DNA of 9,851 nucleotides, taken from NCBI GenBank assembly GCA_937919015.1, contig CALFPN010000167.1, positions 1 through 9,851 of the forward strand, read 5' to 3'. Made by a program: the position numbers and the translations under genes. The notes under the pieces were generated by a model that did not search any database, had not been told where the DNA came from, and worked only from the letters and a program-made list of their open reading frames with translations. The DNA comes from an uncultured Clostridia bacterium (lineage in GTDB: Bacteria > Bacillota > Clostridia > Lachnospirales > Anaerotignaceae). Of this stretch, positions 6,152 to 9,851 are shown one piece after another (within the stretch, counting starts at the first letter, position 1; each line of letters opens with the position of its first letter).

Positions 6152-7966
6152 TTATTCTTCTACCACTGTTTCTTCTTCTGCTGTTTCCTTGATCGCAATA
6201 CCCAGCTCATCCAGCTGTTTTTCTTCCACAACGCCGGGTGCATCTGTCATGGGGCAGGAAGCATCTTTTACTTTGGGGAATGCGATTACATCACGGATAG
6301 AGGTTGCACCGCTCATCAGCATGATAATTCTGTCCAGACCAAAGGCCAGACCGCCGTGAGGGGGAACACCGTATTTGAAGGCATCCAGCAGGAAGCCGAA
6401 ACGTTCCTGTGCATCTTCCTGTGTGAAGCCCAGAAGCTCAAACATTTTCTGCTGAATTTCTCTGCGGTGGATTCTGATGGAGCCGCCGCCCAGTTCGTAA
6501 CCATTCAGAACGATATCATATGCTTTCGCACGAACCGCACCGGGGTTGGTATCAATCAGTTCCAGATCTTCATCCATAGGAGCTGTGAAAGGATGGTGAA
6601 CGGCTACATATCTGTTTTCTTCTTCGTCCCATTCCAGCATAGGGAATTCTGTGATCCACAGGAATGCAAAATCATCGGGTCTTGTCAGTTCCAGCATTCT
6701 GGACAGTTCCAGACGCAGGGCACCCAGAGAGTCGAATACGACTTTATCCTGGTCTGCGCAGATCAGGATCAGGTCGCCGGGCTGACCTTCCATGGCATCT
6801 ACAATTTCCTGCAGTTTTTCAGGTGTGAAGAATTTTGCGATCTGAGATTTCAGAGTGCCGTCTTCGTTGACAACGATCCAAGCCAGACCTTTTGCTCTGT
6901 ATGTTTTTACAAATTCAACCAGAGAGTCGATTTTCTTTCTGGGGAAGGAGCCGCAGCCTTTTGCATTGATGGCACGCACGCTGCCGCCGTTTTCCAGTGC
7001 GGATTTGAATACAACAAATTCTGTGCCGGCCACTACATCGGAGATATTTTTCAGTTCCATACCGAAACGTACATCGGGTTTGTCGGAACCGAAACGTTCC
7101 ATTGCTTCTGCATATGTCATTCTAGGCAGAGGCAGCTGAATATCAACGTTCATCAGGTCTTTGAATACCTTCTGCATCATTCTTTCGTTGATATCCATGA
7201 TATCTTCGATATCCACGAAGGACAGTTCCATATCCACCTGTGTGAATTCAGGCTGTCTGTCTGCTCTCAGGTCTTCGTCACGGAAGCATTTTGCGATCTG
7301 ATAGTATCTGTCCATACCGGATACCATCAACAGCTGTTTGTACAGCTGAGGGGACTGGGGCAGGCCGTAGAAATTACCGGGGTGTACACGGGAAGGCACC
7401 AGATAGTCTCTTGCGCCTTCTGGTGTGGATTTGCCCAAAATAGGTGTTTCGATTTCCAGAAAGTTTTCCTGATCCAGGAAGTTTCTCATTACCTGTACTA
7501 CTTTATGACGCAGCACCAGATTGTTCAGCTGGGAAGGTCTTCTCAGATCCAGATAACGATATTTCAGACGCAGATCATCTTTTACTGTGATGTTGTCTTC
7601 AATCTGGAAAGGTGTTGTTTCGGAATCGGAAAGGATGCGCAGTTCCTTTGCGATGATCTCAATTTTACCTGTTTTCATGTTGGGGTTGATGTTGCCTTCT
7701 GTTCTTGCCGCAACTTCCCCTCTGACTGCCAGTACATATTCACTGCGGACTGTTTCCGCCTTTGCAAACAGTTCTTTTTCTGCTGTGTTTTCGTCAATGG
7801 CGATCTGCACCAGACCTGTTTTGTCTCTCAGTGCAATGAAGATCAGCTGGCCCAGGTCACGGCGACGCTGAACCCAGCCCATCACTGTCACTTCCTGACC
7901 GATCATTGCTTCGCTCACATTTGCACACATGCAGCTTCTTTTCAATCCTGTCAAAGCTTCACTCAT
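6152..7966 (-). CDS. aspS: Aspartyl-tRNA synthetase
   Basis: The 604-aa class II synthetase charges tRNA(Asp). An N-terminal OB-fold anticodon domain (about 24-115, GWVQRRRDLGQLIFIALRD) precedes the catalytic core: motif 1 near FLEIETPIL (169-177), QSPQLYKQ (204-211), motif 2 FRDEDLRADRQPEFTQVDME (228-247), and motif 3 GLAFGLDRIIML (539-550). The bacterial GAD insertion lies at about 290-420. Length fits bacterial AspRS (about 590), plus an acidic tail ETAEEETVVEE. The ATG at 7966 has AAGGAGA seven bases upstream. It is followed by the purine salvage operon on the same strand and is divergent from the kinase gene. No T-box signature is seen in the leader. Confidence 0.97.
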   Translation of the reverse strand: MSEALTGLKRSCMCANVSEAMIGQEVTVMGWVQRRRDLGQLIFIALRDKTGLVQIAIDENTAEKELFAKAETVRSEYVLAVRGEVAARTEGNINPNMKTGKIEIIAKELRILSDSETTPFQIEDNITVKDDLRLKYRYLDLRRPSQLNNLVLRHKVVQVMRNFLDQENFLEIETPILGKSTPEGARDYLVPSRVHPGNFYGLPQSPQLYKQLLMVSGMDRYYQIAKCFRDEDLRADRQPEFTQVDMELSFVDIEDIMDINERMMQKVFKDLMNVDIQLPLPRMTYAEAMERFGSDKPDVRFGMELKNISDVVAGTEFVVFKSALENGGSVRAINAKGCGSFPRKKIDSLVEFVKTYRAKGLAWIVVNEDGTLKSQIAKFFTPEKLQEIVDAMEGQPGDLILICADQDKVVFDSLGALRLELSRMLELTRPDDFAFLWITEFPMLEWDEEENRYVAVHHPFTAPMDEDLELIDTNPGAVRAKAYDIVLNGYELGGGSIRIHRREIQQKMFELLGFTQEDAQERFGFLLDAFKYGVPPHGGLAFGLDRIIMLMSGATSIRDVIAFPKVKDASCPMTDAPGVVEEKQLDELGIAIKETAEEETVVEE

Positions 7967-8027
7967 GATTCTATCTCCTTACTTCATATATTTCTATGTT
8001 TTATAGCCATAGTTGTCCATCTTTATT

Positions 8028-8056
8028 ATAATAATCACATTTGCGGCAAAAGTAAA
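8028..8056 (-). promoter_or_regulatory. Possible aspS promoter
   Basis: The minus strand reads TTTACT (8051-8056), a 17-bp spacer, then TATTAT (8028-8033), overlapping a perfect TATAAT at 8025-8030. The -35 is weak. It lies about 60 bp upstream of the start codon. Confidence 0.4.
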
Positions 8057-8101
8057 GTTTTCGTGCAAAAAAAACGCATTTTTCGCAGGGAAAAATCCGC
8101 C

Positions 8102-8130
8102 TTGCCTTGTGCTGGAAAAAGTAATATAAT
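8102..8130 (+). promoter_or_regulatory. Promoter of the cytidylate-kinase-like gene
   Basis: TTGCCT (8102-8107), a 17-bp spacer, then TATAAT (8125-8130), 59 bp before the start codon. Confidence 0.72.
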
Positions 8131-8189
8131 GGTAAATCATAAAAAATAAAATTTGCAGGAAAAATCCTGAAAGATAAGGAGTGGTTGAA

Positions 8190-8792
8190 ATGAACCAGCA
8201 TAAAGTCATCACCATCAGCCGTCAATATGGCAGCGGCGGCAGGATCGTAGCCCAAAAACTGGCTGATGCTCTGGGCATCCCCTTCTATGATAACGAACTG
8301 ATCACCATGGCAGCGGAAAAAACCGGTCTTTCCGTTGAATGCTTCAAGGATGCGGAAAAAACATCCTTCGGCAATCTGTTCTTCTCTCTGACCAGCCTGA
8401 CCCCCAGTCTGGATTCTGTAGGTCTGCCCCTGAATGAAAAAATCTTTCTGGTGCAGTCTCAGGTCATCAAAGAAGTGGCTGCAGAGGGGTCTTGTGTCAT
8501 TGTCGGCCGTTCTGCTGACTATGTGCTGCAGGACAATTCCAATGTAATCAATGTATTCCTGCAGGCTGATCTGCCCGACCGTGTAAAACGCGCCATCGAC
8601 GCATACGGGCAGGATGCGGAAGGCGCAGAGGCTATGGTCGTGAAAACAGATAAACGCCGCGCCAACTATTATAACTACTTTACCGGCAGAAAATGGGGCA
8701 AAGCGGAAAATTATGACCTGATCCTGAATACTTCCAGAATGGATCTGGATAAGATTGTGGAAGTTATCAAAACTTACGTTTCTTTGAGATAA
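8190..8792 (+). CDS. Cytidylate-kinase-like P-loop kinase
   Basis: This 200-aa protein matches the cytidylate kinase-like family (Cytidylate_kin2 type), common in Firmicutes beside or instead of Cmk. It opens with VITISRQYGSGGRIVAQKLA (6-25), a P-loop-like nucleotide-binding segment. PFYDNELITMAAEKTGLS (31-48), CVIVGRSADYVL (102-113), a basic lid region KTDKRRANYYNYFTGRKWG (152-170) and YDLILNTSRMDLD (175-187) follow. The expected reaction is ATP-dependent phosphorylation of a nucleotide or similar small molecule; the substrate is not established. I chose the ATG at 8190 with AAGGAG eight bases upstream. The in-frame GTG at 8181 lies within the ribosome site. It is monocistronic with its own promoter and terminator. 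Confidence 0.88.
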   Translation: MNQHKVITISRQYGSGGRIVAQKLADALGIPFYDNELITMAAEKTGLSVECFKDAEKTSFGNLFFSLTSLTPSLDSVGLPLNEKIFLVQSQVIKEVAAEGSCVIVGRSADYVLQDNSNVINVFLQADLPDRVKRAIDAYGQDAEGAEAMVVKTDKRRANYYNYFTGRKWGKAENYDLILNTSRMDLDKIVEVIKTYVSLR

Positions 8793-8798
8793 AAATGG

Positions 8799-8827
8799 AA
8801 CCATCCTCGGAAAGAGGATGGTTTTTT
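8799..8827 (+). terminator. Terminator of the kinase gene
   Basis: The perfect stem AACCATCCTC / GAGGATGGTT with loop GGAAA, followed by six T, begins 6 bp after the stop codon. Confidence 0.92.
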
Positions 8828-8841
8828 GTGTTTATGGGTAT

Positions 8842-8930
8842 GTTCTCGATTGAAATTCAAGTTCTCGAAAAAAATTAGGATATCTATTTGCGCCCGTGTG
8901 GAACTCGATTGAAATTCAAGTTCTCGAAAA
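8842..8930. repeat. Two-copy 27-bp direct repeat, 59-bp period
   Basis: An identical 27-bp unit occurs at 8845-8871 and 8904-8930, separated by 32 bp of unrelated sequence. Its core is the palindrome TTGAA-A-TTCAA followed by GTTCTCGA. In the first copy GTTCTCGA also stands before the core, so the core is flanked by 8-bp direct repeats; in the second copy the left flank is GGAACTCGA. It follows directly on the kinase terminator, with no gene nearby. The role is unknown: protein-binding site, remnant of an element, or a minimal repeat pair. Confidence 0.8.
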
Positions 8931-8948
8931 TCCAAGAAAATGTATTTG

Positions 8949-9133
8949 GGCTCATTCGAGCCAAGGCTCCGGTTAGTGAATATGAGTATTCGCCCCCTCT
9001 AAGAAGTGCATCGGCAAAATCCAGTTTCCCTCCTTACTTTTTGCGCACAAAAAGTAACAAAAAGCCTGGGAACCCCTCCTCAAGGTTCCCAGACCCTCCC
9101 TGGAGGTCCAAGAGGAACGACGTTCCTCTTGGA
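8949..9133. repeat. Run of perfect palindromes (hairpin array)
   Basis: This is the gene-free stretch after the kinase. Successive hairpins are GGCTC-ATTC-GAGCC (8949-8962), GAATA-TGAG-TATTC (8978-8991), TTACTTTTTG-CGCA-CAAAAAGTAA (9034-9057), CTGGGAACC...GGTTCCCAG (9066-9092), CCTCC-CT-GGAGG (9095-9106), and a perfect 27-bp palindrome at 9107-9133 (13-bp arms, TCCAAGAGGAACG, around one A). No coding region is supported. The left inverted repeat of the cassette begins 9 bp later. Confidence 0.8.
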
Positions 9134-9142
9134 AATCTCCTC

Positions 9143-9184
9143 CCCTCGAGCCCTTTCGGGCGGTATAAAGCAGCCCCTTCGGGC
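9143..9184 (+). repeat. Left 42-bp inverted repeat of the cassette
   Basis: The 42-bp sequence (CCCTCGAGCCCTTTCGGGC, then GGTATAAAG, then CAGCCCCTTCGGGC) matches the reverse complement of 9810-9851 at 40 of 42 positions. It carries two small hairpins, GCCC-TTTC-GGGC and GCCC-CTTC-GGGC. Its inner edge lies 3 bp from the stop codon of the 79-aa gene. Confidence 0.85.
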
Positions 9185-9187
9185 AGA

Positions 9188-9427
9188 CTATGCCGTTTTG
9201 GGCAGATTTCGGCAAACATCAAATAAATCATCTAAAAGTTTCGCTAGTCTATCGCCAAAATCATTTAATTGATTACTGATATAAAAAGAGGCCATAGAGT
9301 AATGCGAAGTTAAATCATCTTCGTTTTGCCAGATAGCATCTTTTAAAATATAGGTCAGGCCGCAGATATAATCTAATTCGTGGGTCATTTTTTCCAGTGT
9401 TCTAAGCTTTTGATGTAATTCTTCCAT
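9188..9427 (-). CDS. 79-aa helical protein of unknown function
   Basis: I do not recognise this family. The protein (MEELHQKLRTLEKMTHELDY...) has no signal peptide or clear membrane span. It appears all-helical: an amphipathic helix at about 1-20, a short hydrophobic helix CGLTYILKDAIWQ (22-34), and a long helix from about 43 (HYSMASFYISNQLNDFGDRLAKLLDDLFDVCRN) that could form a coiled coil or helical bundle. The ATG at 9427 has an almost perfect AAAGGAGG seven bases upstream; in-frame codons further upstream read through the non-coding leader and are not used. That ribosome site is buried in a hairpin (9434-9460). It is second gene after the RHH regulator, with a 119-bp leader overlapped by an antisense RNA. 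Candidates: replication accessory protein, toxin, or mobile-element cargo; none is shown. Confidence 0.78.
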   Translation of the reverse strand: MEELHQKLRTLEKMTHELDYICGLTYILKDAIWQNEDDLTSHYSMASFYISNQLNDFGDRLAKLLDDLFDVCRNLPKTA

Positions 9428-9433
9428 ATAAAA

Positions 9434-9460
9434 ACCTCCTTTTTGTTTGCCAAAGGAGGT
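9434..9460 (-). promoter_or_regulatory. Ribosome-site-sequestering hairpin of the 79-aa gene
   Basis: On the minus-strand mRNA, ACCTCCTTT (9460-9452) pairs perfectly with AAAGGAGGT (9442-9434), with a 9-nt loop GGCAAACAA. The right arm is the Shine-Dalgarno sequence itself, so in the folded mRNA translation should be blocked. The hairpin overlaps the -35 and spacer of the opposite-strand promoter. Confidence 0.7.
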
Positions 9461-9475
9461 ACACAGTGCTATAAT
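9447..9475 (+). promoter_or_regulatory. Promoter of the antisense RNA
   Basis: TTGCCA (9447-9452), exactly 17 bp, TATAAT (9470-9475), on the strand opposite to the two cassette genes. No open reading frame follows before the terminator at 9505-9548, so it is expected to make a short RNA. Confidence 0.65.
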
Positions 9476-9481
9476 ATTTGC

Positions 9482-9548
9482 GTATCTCCGTTTGGGGGTG
9501 CGGTGGACACTCACACTTGTCTTGGTAGGGCGGTGGGTGTCCTTTTTT
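9482..9548 (+). ncRNA. Putative ~67-nt counter-transcribed (antisense) RNA
   Basis: From the predicted start near 9482 the RNA has a short single-stranded 5' part and then a 10-bp stem, GGACACTCAC (9505-9514) with GTGGGTGTCC (9533-9542), one G-T pair and an 18-nt loop, followed by six T. The T tract is present only on this strand, so the terminator works only for antisense transcription and lets the sense mRNA pass. The RNA is fully complementary to the leader between the RHH gene and the 79-aa gene, and its 3' end touches the RHH stop codon. The loop contains CTTG twice, fitting the YUNR U-turn motif found in many antisense RNA loops. This call is sequence inference, not a recognised family. 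Confidence 0.55.
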
Positions 9549-9723
9549 AGTTTTTCAGGTCTTCCTGCAATTTCCGAATACCTCGTCTGGCTGCTTCCAT
9601 ACGGTTGACATTTTCTTGTTCGCAATATGCATCGAGGATTGCTTTTGTTTCATCATCCATTTTAACAGCAATTCTGTGAGGTTTCGGATTATCGGTTGGA
9701 CGACCTCTTTTTTTATCACCCAT
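9547..9723 (-). CDS. CopG-like ribbon-helix-helix DNA-binding protein
   Basis: I translated a 58-aa protein beginning MGDKKRGRPTDNPKPHRIAV. A basic tail (KKRGRPTDNPK, with an AT-hook-like RGRP) is followed by a ribbon-helix-helix core: beta strand HRIAVKM (16-22), helix 1 DDETKAILDAYCEQEN (23-38), turn VNRMEAARRGIRKLQEDL (39-56). Such proteins dimerise and bind DNA through the paired strand, usually repressing their own operon. The ATG at 9723 has AAAGGAGG six bases upstream. It is the first gene of the cassette, with a strong promoter carrying repeated GGTGACC sites, and is followed on the same strand by the 79-aa gene. Its TAA overlaps the T tract of the antisense RNA terminator. It could be a CopG-type copy control repressor, an antitoxin, or an element regulator. 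Confidence 0.85.
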   Translation of the reverse strand: MGDKKRGRPTDNPKPHRIAVKMDDETKAILDAYCEQENVNRMEAARRGIRKLQEDLKN

Positions 9724-9736
9724 TTCATCCCTCCTT

Positions 9737-9779
9737 TTTGGGTCACCCTTATTATATAATTTGGGTCACCTAAAGTCAA
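9737..9779 (-). promoter_or_regulatory. Promoter with twin operators of the RHH gene
   Basis: On the minus strand, TTGACT (9774-9779), 17 bp, TATAAT (9751-9756). The 11-bp sequence GGTGACCCAAA occurs twice in the same direction, at 9760-9770 (between -35 and -10) and 9737-9747 (just downstream of -10), 23 bp apart, about two helical turns. Each holds the palindrome GGTGACC, a likely RHH half-site pair. Binding would block the polymerase, giving autorepression. Confidence 0.75.
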
Positions 9780-9809
9780 GGTTGTATTGTTATTTGGCTG
9801 AGAAATTTT

Positions 9810-9851
9810 GCCCGAAGGGGCTGCCTTATACTGCCCGAAAGGGCTCGAGGG
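9810..9851 (-). repeat. Right 42-bp inverted repeat of the cassette
   Basis: This is the reverse complement of 9143-9184 at 40 of 42 positions. It ends exactly at the window edge, so the repeat may continue outward. Inward of it the two copies diverge at once, which marks the inner border. About 30 bp separate it from the -35 box of the RHH promoter. Confidence 0.83.

Noticed and set aside
7967..8060. T-box leader before aspS
   Set aside because: The leader is short and has neither the conserved T-box sequence nor an antiterminator/terminator pair.
6140..8149. 669-codon open frame on the plus strand opposite aspS
   Set aside because: Its composition (rich in Cys, Phe, His, Gln) is typical of an antisense shadow of a codon-biased gene; aspS on the other strand is certain, and no ribosome site is seen.
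8842..8930. CRISPR array
   Set aside because: There are only two repeat copies, the unit is unlike the usual Clostridia repeats, and no cas gene or leader is in the window. Kept only as a direct repeat.
8888..9272. Small open frames on both strands across the palindrome array
   Set aside because: They consist of the palindromes and the inverted repeat, have no ribosome sites, and show no protein-like pattern.
9428..9625. Upstream-extended start of the 79-aa gene, giving a 145-aa protein
   Set aside because: The extension overlaps the RHH gene in another frame, passes through the hairpin leader, and ignores the near-perfect ribosome site before the ATG at 9427.
9555..9779. 74-codon minus-strand frame covering the RHH promoter
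   Set aside because: It runs through the promoter and operators in a different frame from the RHH protein, which has the good ribosome site and a recognisable fold.

Overview
The window looks like chromosomal DNA of a low-to-medium GC Bacillota (Firmicutes), most likely an anaerobic Clostridia (Lachnospirales-like) gut-type bacterium. The reasons are strong AAGGAGG-type ribosome binding sites, sigma-A-type promoters, a FabK-type enoyl reductase in an acpP-fabH cluster, an ECF sigma/ZAS anti-sigma pair of the kind common in Clostridia, and a tRNA gene without an encoded CCA end. The genus cannot be told from the sequence.

Layout. (1) 1-1624, minus strand: start of a fatty-acid synthesis operon, fabH-acpP-fabK, with fabK running off the left edge. 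A hairpin-rich spacer lies between fabH and acpP. (2) 1831-3304, minus: an operon of a free-standing tRNA-editing-like B3/B4 protein, an ECF sigma factor (TTG start) and its membrane zinc anti-sigma factor. It has a good sigma-A-type promoter in front and a hairpin terminator behind. (3) 3454-3861, plus: a small divergently transcribed orphan protein, followed by tRNA-Pro(CGG). (4) 4102-6021, minus: purine salvage pair, hypoxanthine phosphoribosyltransferase plus an AzgA/PbuG-type purine permease. (5) 6152-7966, minus: aspS. (6) 8190-8792, plus: a cytidylate-kinase-like P-loop kinase with its own promoter and terminator. (7) 8793-9187: no gene, but a two-copy 27-bp repeat and a run of perfect palindromes. 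(8) 9143-9851: a compact cassette bounded by 42-bp inverted repeats (40/42 identical).

Regions 1-6 are ordinary housekeeping genes. Region 8 is the part that stands out. On the minus strand a 58-aa ribbon-helix-helix (CopG-like) protein is followed by an unrecognised 79-aa protein. The RHH promoter overlaps a repeated GGTGACC operator. Between the two genes, on the opposite strand, lies a consensus promoter (TTGCCA-N17-TATAAT) driving a ~67-nt RNA that ends in a one-directional intrinsic terminator. The Shine-Dalgarno of the 79-aa gene is locked in a perfect 9-bp hairpin. The architecture (RHH repressor, counter-transcribed RNA, tightly controlled second gene) is that of plasmid copy-number control modules such as copG-ctRNA-repB. 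Here the controlled gene is a small unknown protein instead of a Rep, and the module sits inside terminal inverted repeats without a transposase. This is the best candidate for an undescribed system in the window.
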